Source of the DNA: Kineococcus mangrovi
GTDB taxonomy: Bacteria > Actinomycetota > Actinomycetes > Actinomycetales > Kineococcaceae
Assembly: GCF_041320705.1 (NCBI RefSeq)
Contig: NZ_JBGGTQ010000005.1
Span: forward strand, 62,001-126,000
Direction of reading: 5' to 3'
Length of the DNA: 64,000 nucleotides
Positions 56,641 to 64,000 of the stretch are shown piece by piece; the stretch's first letter is position 1; each line of letters opens with the position of its first letter. Below the pieces are notes generated by a model. The model was not told the origin of the DNA. It did no database searches and saw only the letters and a program-made list of their open reading frames with translations. The translations under genes and the position numbers were made by a program.

Positions 56641-57290
56641 AGGGCCTGATCGCCCTCGTCGCCCTGTGCGCGCTCGGGTTCGCCGCCCTGACCGTGGTGG
56701 TGACGGTCGGCGCGGTGCCGGGGGACGCGGCCGTCTCGGCGGCCGCGGTGGACTCGGCGAACGCCAGCCCCGGGACGACCCGGGTCGCCCAGGTGGTCGA
56801 GGCGCTCACCCAGCCGGTGTGGGTGTACCTCCTCGGCGTGCTCGGGGTCCTCGCCGCCCACCGCGCCGGACGCCGCCGCCAGGCCGGGGCGGCCCTGGCC
56901 GCCGGGGCGGTCGCCGCGGTGGCCTCGCCCGCGCTGAAGGCCCTCACCGACCGGGGCCGGCCCGCCCTGGAGGCCGGGCTGACGACGGCGGGCGGGGGCT
57001 CGTTCCCCTCCGGGCACACCCTGGCGTCGGCGACGGTCGTCCTCGCGGCGGTCCTGCTGCTCGCCCCGCCCGCGTGGCGGGGCGTCGTCGCCGTCCTGGG
57101 GGCCACCGAGCTCGTCGTGGTCTCGATCGACCGCGTCTGGCTGGGGGCGCACTGGCCGACCGACGTCCTCGGGGCCTGGCTGCTCGCCGGGGCCGTCGTG
57201 GGGGCCGCCGCCTGGTGGGCCGGCCGGTCGCGCGAGCAGGACCGTGACCGCCGTGCGCCGCGCGGGTCCGGTCTCCCACGCCGCCGGTAG
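56637..57290 (+). CDS. PAP2-family membrane phosphatase
   Basis: A 217-residue protein with about five membrane helices. The PAP2 motifs are KALTDRGRP (C1), GSFPSGH (C2) and [14 protein letters not shown] (C3). It would dephosphorylate a lipid phosphate such as phosphatidic acid or an undecaprenyl diphosphate. The GTG overlaps the aspS stop (GTGA), giving co-translation with an unrelated synthetase. Its stop lies inside a 12-bp tandem repeat. Confidence 0.92.
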   Translation: MKGLIALVALCALGFAALTVVVTVGAVPGDAAVSAAAVDSANASPGTTRVAQVVEALTQPVWVYLLGVLGVLAAHRAGRRRQAGAALAAGAVAAVASPALKALTDRGRPALEAGLTTAGGGSFPSGHTLASATVVLAAVLLLAPPAWRGVVAVLGATELVVVSIDRVWLGAHWPTDVLGAWLLAGAVVGAAAWWAGRSREQDRDRRAPRGSGLPRRR

Positions 57291-57314
57291 CGCCGCCGGT
57301 AGCGCCGCCGGTAG
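57279..57314. repeat. 12-bp tandem repeat, three copies
   Basis: CGCCGCCGGTAG occurs three times at 57279-57290, 57291-57302 and 57303-57314. The first copy holds the PAP2 stop codon; each copy places TAG in the same frame. Confidence 0.9.
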
Positions 57315-57341
57315 CGCCGCGGGCCGCCCACGGGCGGGGGG

Positions 57342-59423
57342 TCAGGGCGTGGGCGCGGTGGCCGCCCGCGTCAGGTCGTACAGGGTCGTCCCGTCCACGG
57401 TCGTGGCCGTGAAGTTCTCCTCGACCCAGGTGGCGATCTGCGCGGACGTGTCGCTGCCACCGGTCCGCGTCCAGGCCATCGAGCGGCTCACCACGTAGTA
57501 GTGGATGTCGCCGGCGGCCACGTGCGCCTGGAACTGCGCCAGCGTCGGGGCGGGGTCGGTCCCGTTGAACCCGCCGACGGCCATCACCGGTTCCTGCGTC
57601 GCCAGCTGGTACCCGGCGGCGTTGTTGGACCCCGTCGTCGCGGCGACCCAGCGGTACTGCGAGGCGCCGGCCCCGAGCAGGGACGTCAGCGCCGCGCCGG
57701 GCGTCGTCGCGGACAGCAGACCACCACCGCCTCCTCGGCCACCGGTCCCGCCGAACCCGCCGGTGCGACCCGTGCGCGACCGGCCGGTCGTGGTGCCCCA
57801 GCCGGCTCGAGGAGCGGTCTGCGTCCCCGGCACCGGTCCCCGGGTGAACATCGAGGCGAACGGTCCGCCGCCGGGGCCGCCCCGCCCGCTGCCCACCGCG
57901 AACGACCCCGAGGAACTCGGACCCGCCGAGACGATGGCCCCGGTGTGCGGGGACGCCGCGGTCTGCACCGAGAACGCGACCGGCCCGGCCAGCACGGCCA
58001 GCGCCGCGGCGAGCGCCCCGGTGAGGCGCAGCCGTCGCGCGCCGGTCCCCTCGCGCACGACCACCGCGCCGGCCATCCCGCCCGCCCCCAGCAGACCGGT
58101 GACGAGCACGACCCAGCGCAGCCAGGGCAGGAACTGCGCGCTGCGGTCGAGCAGGACGAACGCCCACCCCGCGGTGACCGCGGTGAGCACCGCGAGGACC
58201 GGCAACGCCCACCGGGAGGTCCGGTGGTGCCACAGGCCGGTGGTGCCGAGCGCGACGAGGGCGGCGACGGCCGGCGCCAGGGCGACGGTGTAGTAGGGGT
58301 GGATGATCCCGGACATGAAGCTGAACGCCGTGAACGTGACGACGAGCCAGCCCGTCCAGGCCAGGAGAGCGGCACGGCGGGTGTCGGTGCGGGCCGCGCG
58401 GCGGGTGAGGACGAACCCGGCGGCGGCGAGCGCGAACGCGGCCGGCAGCAGCCAGGAGACGTTCCCGCCGAACTCGGGGCTGAACATGCGCGCGATACCG
58501 GTCCGGCCCCAGCCGTTCCCGGCGCCCACGCTACCGGTCTCGTCCCCGGTGAGCCGGCCGAACCCGTTGTAGCCGAACGTCAAGGACAGGAAGGAGTCGT
58601 CCTGCGAACCGCCCACGTAGGGTCGTCGGGAGGCGGGCAGGAGTTCGACGAGCGCGACCCACCAGCCGGCCGACAGCACCGACGTGCCCGCGGCCTGGAG
58701 CAGGTGGACCACGCGGCGGGGCAACGGGTGGGGCGCCGCCCACAGGTAGGCCAGCGCGAGACCGGGCAGGACGAGGAACACCTGCAACTGCTTGGTGAGG
58801 AACCCCAACCCGAGGAACACCCCGGCCCACAGCAGGAACCGCGCCCGGCCGGTGTCGACGGCCGTCAGCGTTCCCCAGGTCGCGGCCACCAGGAGCAGCA
58901 CGAGCAGCGCGTCGGGGTTGTTGAACCGGAACATCAGCGTCGCGACGGGGGTCGTGGCGAACAGGAACCCGGCGATCAGGCCGGTGGCCGGGCTCGTACG
59001 GCGCCGCACCGTCGCGTGCAGCAGCGCGACGGTCGCCACCCCCTCCAGGGCCTGCGGGACGAGGATCGACCACGACGACAACCCGAACAGCCGGACCGAC
59101 AACCCCGTGACCCACAGCGCGGCCGGCGGTTTGTCCACGGTGATCGCGTTGGCGGCGTCGGAGGACCCGAAGAACCACGCCTCCCAGGAGCGCGACCCGG
59201 CCTGGGCGGCGGCCGCGTAGAACGGGTTGGCCCACCCCGAGACCGACAGGCCGACGAGGTACAGGACGGCCGTGGCCGTCAGCAGCCCGAGCAGGGCGGG
59301 GCGCACCCAGCGCGGGTCGTGCTCCCGGCCCCGCCACGTGGCCCCGGCCAGGTGCCGCAGGCGGTCCGGGGTGCCCGAGCCGGTGCTGCGGGCCCACCCG
59401 AGGACGTCGGTGCTCGAACTCAC
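57342..59423 (-). CDS. GT39-family membrane mannosyltransferase-like protein
   Basis: A 693-residue polytopic protein with about 11 membrane helices, the PMT/ArnT-type fold: NPFYAAAAQAG and ITVDKPPAALW in the first loop are typical catalytic-loop segments of the GT39 (PMT_2) group. A C-terminal ~200-residue extracytoplasmic part contains a Gly/Arg/Thr-rich stretch (residues ~525-580). It would use a polyprenyl-phosphate sugar to glycosylate an outer target. Its GTG overlaps the stop of the GT2-GtrA gene, which could supply that lipid-linked sugar. Confidence 0.9.
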   Translation of the reverse strand: MSSSTDVLGWARSTGSGTPDRLRHLAGATWRGREHDPRWVRPALLGLLTATAVLYLVGLSVSGWANPFYAAAAQAGSRSWEAWFFGSSDAANAITVDKPPAALWVTGLSVRLFGLSSWSILVPQALEGVATVALLHATVRRRTSPATGLIAGFLFATTPVATLMFRFNNPDALLVLLLVAATWGTLTAVDTGRARFLLWAGVFLGLGFLTKQLQVFLVLPGLALAYLWAAPHPLPRRVVHLLQAAGTSVLSAGWWVALVELLPASRRPYVGGSQDDSFLSLTFGYNGFGRLTGDETGSVGAGNGWGRTGIARMFSPEFGGNVSWLLPAAFALAAAGFVLTRRAARTDTRRAALLAWTGWLVVTFTAFSFMSGIIHPYYTVALAPAVAALVALGTTGLWHHRTSRWALPVLAVLTAVTAGWAFVLLDRSAQFLPWLRWVVLVTGLLGAGGMAGAVVVREGTGARRLRLTGALAAALAVLAGPVAFSVQTAASPHTGAIVSAGPSSSGSFAVGSGRGGPGGGPFASMFTRGPVPGTQTAPRAGWGTTTGRSRTGRTGGFGGTGGRGGGGGLLSATTPGAALTSLLGAGASQYRWVAATTGSNNAAGYQLATQEPVMAVGGFNGTDPAPTLAQFQAHVAAGDIHYYVVSRSMAWTRTGGSDTSAQIATWVEENFTATTVDGTTLYDLTRAATAPTP

Positions 59424-60721
59424 GCCGGCACCTGCCCGGTCGTGTCACCGGGCCGGTGGTGCCGGCGGTCGCCGAAAACCCAGGTGCGCAGCAGGAGGAA
59501 CCGGACGACCGTGGCCAGGAGGTTCACGGCCGTCAGGACCCCGAGTTCCAGGACCTGGTGGGCCTCGGGTCGGGCGCCGTGCAGGGCCAGCAGGCTGCCG
59601 GCGGTGGTGCCCCGGCCGAGCAGGAACACCACCGACCCCTGCGCCTGGTGCCGGGCCGCGCCCCGGGACCCGCGCACGCCGAACGTCAGCCGCCGGTTCA
59701 GCGCGGTGTTCGCGACGGCGGTCACCAGGAGGGCGAGGAAGTTCGCGACCTGCGCACTCGTGAGCGTCTGGAACGCCAGGTACAGCAGGGCGTGGGCCAG
59801 GGTGCTGGCCACCCCGACCCCGACGAAGCGGGTGAGCTGGCCGGCCAGGGAGGTGGGGACCCCGGCGACGTGGGCGGGTCGGGGACCGCGGCCGAGGCCG
59901 GCGCGGATCTCCGTCAGCGGCAGCCGGCCGGAACCGATCGCGACCGCCAGGCGGCGGGTCCCGCGCAGGTCGGCCAGCGCGGTCGCGACGATGTCCACGG
60001 TGCTGTCGGGGTCGTCGACCCGGTCGACGGGGATCTCCTGGATCCGCAGCCCGGCGCGTTCGGCCAGGACGAGGACCTCGGTGTCGAAGAACCAGCCGGT
60101 GTCCTCCACCAGGGGCAGGATCTGCGCGGCCACGTCGGCGCGGATGGCTGTGAACCCGCACTGGGCGTCGGTGGAGCGGACGCGCAGGGTGCCGTGCAGC
60201 AGGAGGTCGCAGCAGCGCGAGACGACCTCGCGCTTGGCGCCGCGGACGACGTGCGCACCGCGCGCCAGCCGTGAGCCGATGGCCAGGTCGCAGTGCCCGG
60301 ACAGCAACCCGGCGACCAGCGGGAGCAGGGCGGCGAGGTCGGTGGACAGGTCGACGTCGGTGTGGGCGAGGACCGGGGCGTCCGAGGCCGACCAGACCTG
60401 CTTCAGGGCGCGGCCGCGCCCCTCCTCCAGCCGCACGTGCCGGACGTCGGGCAGCTCGGCGGCCAGGGCCGCCGCGACCTGCGGGGTGGCGTCGGTGCTG
60501 GCGTTGTCGGCGATCGTGGTGCGGGTGCGGAACCCGAACCCCGCCGGGTGCGCGTGCAGCCGGCGCACGCAGGGTTCGAGGTCGACCTCCTCGTCGTGGA
60601 CCGGGACCACGACGTCCAGGGCGGGGGCGGTGCTGTCGCTCGTCCAGGCCTCGGCGGCCGGGCGGGGAACCGGCGGCCGCAGCGGGTGCCCGCCCGCGGG
60701 ACCGGAGGTGGTCGCTGTCAC
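59420..60721 (-). CDS. GT2 glycosyltransferase fused to a GtrA-like membrane domain
   Basis: A 433-residue two-domain protein. The N-terminal GT2 domain (LDVVVPVHDEEVDL, AHTDVDLSTDL as the DXD-like site, AIGSRLARGAHVVRG) spans about residues 33-275. The C-terminal GtrA-type domain has four membrane helices (from FVGVGVASTLAHALLYLAF). This is the architecture of dolichyl/undecaprenyl-phosphate-sugar synthase plus flippase. GACGCT lies six bases before GTG 60721, so it is probably leaderless. Confidence 0.9.
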   Translation of the reverse strand: MTATTSGPAGGHPLRPPVPRPAAEAWTSDSTAPALDVVVPVHDEEVDLEPCVRRLHAHPAGFGFRTRTTIADNASTDATPQVAAALAAELPDVRHVRLEEGRGRALKQVWSASDAPVLAHTDVDLSTDLAALLPLVAGLLSGHCDLAIGSRLARGAHVVRGAKREVVSRCCDLLLHGTLRVRSTDAQCGFTAIRADVAAQILPLVEDTGWFFDTEVLVLAERAGLRIQEIPVDRVDDPDSTVDIVATALADLRGTRRLAVAIGSGRLPLTEIRAGLGRGPRPAHVAGVPTSLAGQLTRFVGVGVASTLAHALLYLAFQTLTSAQVANFLALLVTAVANTALNRRLTFGVRGSRGAARHQAQGSVVFLLGRGTTAGSLLALHGARPEAHQVLELGVLTAVNLLATVVRFLLLRTWVFGDRRHHRPGDTTGQVPA

Positions 60722-60727
60722 GCCGCC

Positions 60728-60733
60728 AGCGTC
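60728..60733 (-). promoter_or_regulatory. Probable -10 element for the GT2-GtrA/GT39 transcript
   Basis: On the reverse strand GACGCT precedes GTG 60721 by six bases. It lies in the 217-base gap after the response-regulator gene. Confidence 0.4.
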
Positions 60734-60938
60734 GGTCGCGGACCTCCACCGGGGGTGGGACGGGGCTGTGGTGGGCCTGTGGGAGTGCAGGTCTCACCGT
60801 GCGCCGGGGAAGGCCGCCGACCGTGACGGTCCCCGTGGCGGGAGGCCACGACGGCCCGGACCAGCGGCGCGTCGGTGCTCGGGGGCGACCGGCTGCGCAG
60901 CGGCGAGGACGGGACCGCCGTGGTCCACCTCCCGGGGG

Positions 60939-61697
60939 TCAGCCGGCGGCGGCGACGGCGCCGACGGCCGGTTTCAGGACGTACCCCGCCCCGCGGACGG
61001 TGTGGATCATCGGGGTGCGGCCGGCGTCGATCTTGCGGCGCAGGTAGGAGACGTAGAGCTCGACGATGTTGGCCTGGCCGCCGAAGTCGTAGCTCCACAC
61101 CCGGTCCAGGATCTGCGCCTTGGACAGGACCCGGCGCGGGTTGCGCATGAGGTAGCGCAGCAGCTCGAACTCGGTCGCGGTCAGGCGGACCTCCTGGCCC
61201 GCGCGGGTCACCTCGTGGCTGTCCTCGTCCAGGACGAGGTCGCCGACGGACAGGACGGGTTCCTGCTCGGCGGCACCCAGGCCGGAGCGGCGCAGCAGGC
61301 TGCGCAGGCGCGCCACGACCTCCTCGAGGCTGAACGGCTTGGTGACGTGGTCGTCCCCGCCGGCGGTGAGGCCGGCCACGCGGTCCTCCACGGCGTCCTT
61401 GGCCGTGAGGAAGAGCACCGGGGCGTCCGTGGTGTCGGCGCGCAGCCGGCGCAGGACCTCCAGGCCGTCGATGTCCGGCAGCGCGATGTCGAGGACCACC
61501 GCGTCGGGGCGGAAGGTGCGGGCGGCGCGGACCGCGTCCAGACCGTTCCCGGCCGTCTGCACCTCCCAGCCCTCGTAGCGCAGGGTCATGCTCAGCAGCT
61601 CGGACAGGGTCGACTCGTCGTCGACGACGAGCACGCGCAGCGCCGTGCCGTCGGGGCGGGTGGAGTCCGAACGCCGGGAGGTGGTGGTCGCGGTCAT
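60939..61697 (-). CDS. OmpR/PhoB-family response regulator (orphan)
   Basis: A 252-residue regulator. The receiver domain has [15 protein letters not shown] and phospho-acceptor Asp in [13 protein letters not shown], with conserved Thr and Lys (FLTAKD, VTKPF). The winged-helix domain ends in [11 protein letters not shown]...[12 protein letters not shown]. No histidine kinase lies on either side in this window, unusual for this family. It may control the two glycosyltransferase genes that follow on the same strand. CACGAT lies six bases before ATG 61697. Confidence 0.92.
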   Translation of the reverse strand: MTATTTSRRSDSTRPDGTALRVLVVDDESTLSELLSMTLRYEGWEVQTAGNGLDAVRAARTFRPDAVVLDIALPDIDGLEVLRRLRADTTDAPVLFLTAKDAVEDRVAGLTAGGDDHVTKPFSLEEVVARLRSLLRRSGLGAAEQEPVLSVGDLVLDEDSHEVTRAGQEVRLTATEFELLRYLMRNPRRVLSKAQILDRVWSYDFGGQANIVELYVSYLRRKIDAGRTPMIHTVRGAGYVLKPAVGAVAAAG

Positions 61698-61703
61698 GTC
61701 CCC

Positions 61704-61709
61704 ATCGTG
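61704..61709 (-). promoter_or_regulatory. Probable -10 element, leaderless response-regulator transcript
   Basis: On the reverse strand CACGAT precedes ATG 61697 by six bases; there is no clear Shine-Dalgarno. Confidence 0.4.
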
Positions 61710-61840
61710 GAACCGGACCCTGCCAGATGTCCCGGGAAACCCTGAGCCGGACCTGTGCGTCATCGCTGGAACGGACCAACGGGCCTGCGAGGGTCACCAC
61801 CTGGCCCCGCACGCCGTGCTGACGGGGGTCCGGGGACCGG

Positions 61841-61858
61841 GGCACCGGGACCGGTGCC
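61841..61858. promoter_or_regulatory. Perfect 8-2-8 inverted repeat between regulator and rarA
   Basis: GGCACCGG-GA-CCGGTGCC lies in the divergent 229-base region, about 57 bases upstream of the rarA -10. A symmetric operator or a small hairpin; the binding factor is unknown. Confidence 0.4.
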
Positions 61859-61914
61859 GGGCCGACGTCGTCGCCCCGGCGCGGGTGCGGCGCGGGCACG
61901 GCGGCGCCAGCACG

Positions 61915-61920
61915 TACGGT
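61915..61920 (+). promoter_or_regulatory. Probable -10 element, leaderless rarA transcript
   Basis: TACGGT lies six bases before GTG 61927. Confidence 0.5.
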
Positions 61921-61926
61921 GCCCGG

Positions 61927-63303
61927 GTGGCCGACCTGTTCTCCAGCGAGCTCACCCCGGACGCGGGCGGCGCAGCACGTCGACCGCCCGTCCTGGCCGG
62001 GGCCCCGCTCGCCGTGCGGATGCGCCCTCGCTCGGTCGAGGAGGTCGTGGGCCAGCAGCACCTGCTGGGCCCGGGCTCGCCGCTGCGACGGCTCGCGACC
62101 GACGGCGACCTCGGTCGCGCGGGGCCGGCCTCGGTCATCCTCTGGGGTCCGCCGGGGACGGGGAAGACGACGCTGGCGACCGTCATCGCCTCCTCCGGCG
62201 GCCGCACCTTCGCCGAGCTGTCCGCGGTGACCGCCGGGGTCAAGGACGTCCGGACCGTCGTCGAGACCGCCCGCACCGACCGGGACCTGTACGGCCGGCA
62301 GACCGTCCTGTTCCTCGACGAGATCCACCGCTTCACCAAGGCCCAGCAGGACGCCCTCCTGCCGGGGGTGGAGAACCGCTGGGTCGTCCTCGTGGCGGCC
62401 ACCACGGAGAACCCCAACTTCTCCGTCGTCACCCCGCTGCTGTCCCGGTCGCTGCTGCTGACGCTGCAGCCGCTGACGGCCGAGGACGTGCGCGGCCTCG
62501 TGCGCCGCGCCCTCGAGGACCCGCGCGGCCTGGCGGGGGAGGTCCGCGTCGAGGACGACGCCCTCGAGCACCTCGTGCGCGTCGCCGACGGGGACGCCCG
62601 CCGCGCCCTCACCGCCCTGGAGGCCGCCGCCGGTGCCGCGATCGACGGCGCGGGGCAGGCAGGTGAGCCCGTCGTCACCCTCGCCGACGCCGAACGGGCC
62701 CTGGACCGGGCCGCGGTGCGCTACGACCGGCAGGGCGACCAGCACTACGACGTGGCCAGCGCCTTCATCAAGTCGATGCGCGGCTCGGACGTCGACGCCG
62801 CCCTGCACTACCTGGCCCGCATGATCGAGGCGGGGGAGGACCCGCGGTTCATCGCCCGCCGCATCGTCATCTCCGCCAGCGAGGACGTCGGGATGGCCGA
62901 CCCCTCGGCCCTGCAGACCGCGGTGGCCGCGCTGCACGCCGTCGCCCAGATCGGGATGCCCGAGGCGCGGATCGTGCTGGCCCAGGCCGTCGTCCACAAC
63001 GCCACCGCGCCGAAGTCCAACGCCGCGTACGCCGGGATCAACGCCGCCATCGCCGACGTGCGCGCCGGGCTCGGCGGTCCCGTCCCGCCCCACCTGCGGG
63101 ACGCCCACTACGCCGGGGCCGGGAAGATCGGCCACGGCCAGGGGTACGTCTACACGCACGACGTGCCCGCCGGGGTCGCCCAGCAGCAGTACGCCCCCGA
63201 CGCCCTCGTCGGCAAGGACTACTACGTGCCCACCGACCGCGGGTTCGAGGCCGCCGTGCGCGAGCGCCTGGCCCGGCTGCGGCGCATCGTCAGGGGGCGC
63301 TGA
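61927..63303 (+). CDS. rarA: Replication-associated recombination protein RarA (MgsA)
   Basis: A 458-residue AAA+ ATPase. The start has [23 protein letters not shown], Walker A is [11 protein letters not shown] (residues ~76-86), Walker [12 protein letters not shown] (~128), and sensor 1 [13 protein letters not shown]. The C-terminal tetramerisation region has the GQGYVYTHD and [10 protein letters not shown] motifs. It acts at stalled replication forks with DnaB/SSB. The next gene overlaps by one base (TGATG). Confidence 0.96.
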   Translation: MADLFSSELTPDAGGAARRPPVLAGAPLAVRMRPRSVEEVVGQQHLLGPGSPLRRLATDGDLGRAGPASVILWGPPGTGKTTLATVIASSGGRTFAELSAVTAGVKDVRTVVETARTDRDLYGRQTVLFLDEIHRFTKAQQDALLPGVENRWVVLVAATTENPNFSVVTPLLSRSLLLTLQPLTAEDVRGLVRRALEDPRGLAGEVRVEDDALEHLVRVADGDARRALTALEAAAGAAIDGAGQAGEPVVTLADAERALDRAAVRYDRQGDQHYDVASAFIKSMRGSDVDAALHYLARMIEAGEDPRFIARRIVISASEDVGMADPSALQTAVAALHAVAQIGMPEARIVLAQAVVHNATAPKSNAAYAGINAAIADVRAGLGGPVPPHLRDAHYAGAGKIGHGQGYVYTHDVPAGVAQQQYAPDALVGKDYYVPTDRGFEAAVRERLARLRRIVRGR

Positions 63304-63839
63304 TGCTCGCCGGGCTCCTCCGCGCCGGGGTCCGCGCCCTGGCGCGCGAGCTCCAGCGGCAGGCCGGCGCCCCGCGGACCGTCCCGCCGACCCCGGAGCA
63401 CGCCCCGGACCGTCCCCGACCGCGCCGCGGACGCGGGGCCCGCGACGCCGACCCCGGTCGCGTCCGGATCGAGTACGCGCCCCGCGCCGACGGCCGGCCC
63501 GACCCCGGCGAGGTCGTCTGGGCGTGGGTGCCCTTCGAGGAGGACGACGGCCGCGGCAAGGACCGGCCCGTCCTCGTCGTGGGGCGCGAGGGGGACCGGC
63601 TCGTCGGCTTCACGATGACGAGCAAGGACCACGTCGCCGGGGCCGGCCGCGGCGACGACGGCCGGGTCTGGGTCGACGTCGGCACCGGCGCCTGGGACCG
63701 GCAGCGCCGCCCCAGCGAGGTCCGCCTCGACCGGGTCCTGCGCGTCGCCCCGCGCGACGTGCGCCGCGAGGGCGCGGCCCTGGACCGGGCCCGGTTCGAG
63801 GAGGTCACCGACCGGGCCCGGAGCCTGCACGGCTGGTGA
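63303..63839 (+). CDS. PemK/MazF-like protein without visible antitoxin
   Basis: A 178-residue protein. After a ~65-residue Arg/Pro-rich N-terminus comes a MazF/PemK-type SH3 barrel: PGEVVWAWVPFEEDDGRGKDRPVLVVG, then TSKDH and a WVDVG strand before SEVRLDRVLRV. The P-x-RPVLVV start and SEVRLDRVL end are hallmark positions of the fold. No antitoxin gene lies upstream (rarA overlaps it) and none was seen downstream in the window. It may be a housekeeping relative rather than a toxin. Confidence 0.72.
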   Translation: MLAGLLRAGVRALARELQRQAGAPRTVPPTPEHAPDRPRPRRGRGARDADPGRVRIEYAPRADGRPDPGEVVWAWVPFEEDDGRGKDRPVLVVGREGDRLVGFTMTSKDHVAGAGRGDDGRVWVDVGTGAWDRQRRPSEVRLDRVLRVAPRDVRREGAALDRARFEEVTDRARSLHGW

Positions 63840-63845
63840 GCCCCG

Positions 63846-64000
63846 TCAGCGGCGCCGCCGCGGGCCGCGGTGCGCCGGCTGTTCCGGTCGTGGTCGCGCC
63901 ACCACCTCCGGGTCCAGGGACGGCACGGGCAGGGTGACGGGCTCGTCGCGGGCGATCGTGAACTCCCGGCCGTGGTGGCGCAGGTGCACCGGGCCACCGT
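63846..64000 (-). CDS. Partial reverse-strand gene, C-terminus only
   Basis: An open frame enters from the right edge and ends at a TGA (63846-63848). About 50 residues are visible: a beta-rich GPVHLRHHGREFTIARDEPVTLPVPSLD segment and a basic C-terminus. The codon pattern suits a real gene, but no family was recognised. It converges on the MazF-like gene, with six bases between stops. Confidence 0.5.
   Translation of the reverse strand, partial: GGPVHLRHHGREFTIARDEPVTLPVPSLDPEVVARPRPEQPAHRGPRRRR

Noticed and set aside
57501-61745. A 1414-codon forward frame across the glycosyltransferase locus
   Set aside because: It is antisense to three well-supported genes and has no recognisable domain or ribosome site.
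63303-63839. A classic toxin-antitoxin pair at the MazF-like gene
   Set aside because: The upstream overlapping gene is rarA and no antitoxin-like ORF is present; called as MazF-like only.

Overview
The window is very GC-rich chromosomal DNA from a high-GC Gram-positive bacterium (Actinobacteria). GTG starts are frequent, GTGA/ATGA stop-start overlaps are common, and many gene orders match those known from Mycobacterium and Streptomyces. An SsgB-type sporulation/division protein points to a morphologically complex actinomycete. A Kineosporiaceae member such as Kineococcus fits best, but that is inference from gene content and cannot be confirmed without a database search. It is mostly a housekeeping region: no insertion sequence, prophage or CRISPR array was seen.

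Layout. 1-7.4 kb: the end of a MerR regulator (Rv1830-like), a SUKH protein, a solo ParA ATPase, a single-aptamer glycine riboswitch driving gcvP, an NfeD/SPFH membrane pair and an unknown protein. 7.5-14.6 kb: an iron-sulfur (6-4) photolyase with an F420-type oxidoreductase; a reverse-strand operon of thiosulfate sulfurtransferase, SufE, GTP cyclohydrolase II and a RibD-C reductase; a ZapE-like ATPase; and a NicO-type nickel/cobalt permease behind a Nur-like operator. 14.6-21.6 kb: glgX-treY-treZ-NUDIX, which connects glycogen debranching to trehalose synthesis. 21.8-27.5 kb: a YihY-type membrane protein, an amidohydrolase, a GT4 glycosyltransferase, a tRNA-Gly/Cys/Val cluster, ssgB, a PGPGW membrane protein and tRNA-Val(CAC).

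27.5-47.5 kb is one long forward-strand block with the mycobacterial order: MOSC, thrS, HIT, pgsA, acyltransferase (patA-like), pimA, LemA-like, pdxS, NUDIX, pdxT, yebC, ruvC, ruvA, ruvB, yajC, secD, secF, apt and rel. A deaminase and a dienelactone hydrolase are inserted on the reverse strand. The block covers threonyl-tRNA, phosphatidylinositol mannosides, PLP, Holliday-junction processing, protein export and (p)ppGpp metabolism.

47.5-64 kb holds an AbiEi-like protein, a DUF349 protein, an MBL hydrolase, a pentapeptide-repeat protein, a PAS protein and a TetR regulator. These are followed by a reduced conservon-like set (roadblock, MglA/CvnD-like GTPase, roadblock), aspS with PAP2, a three-gene envelope glycosylation locus (GT39, GT2-GtrA, orphan OmpR-type regulator), rarA with a MazF-like gene, and a partial reverse-strand gene.

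Regulation. About 16 genes have a -10-like hexamer ([TCG]ANNNT) placed 6-9 bases before the start codon and no Shine-Dalgarno sequence, so they are probably leaderless. This rule was used to choose several starts. Others have strong Shine-Dalgarno sequences. Terminators are GC-rich hairpins without T-tracts. All functional names come from reading motifs and context in the translated sequence; no search was run.
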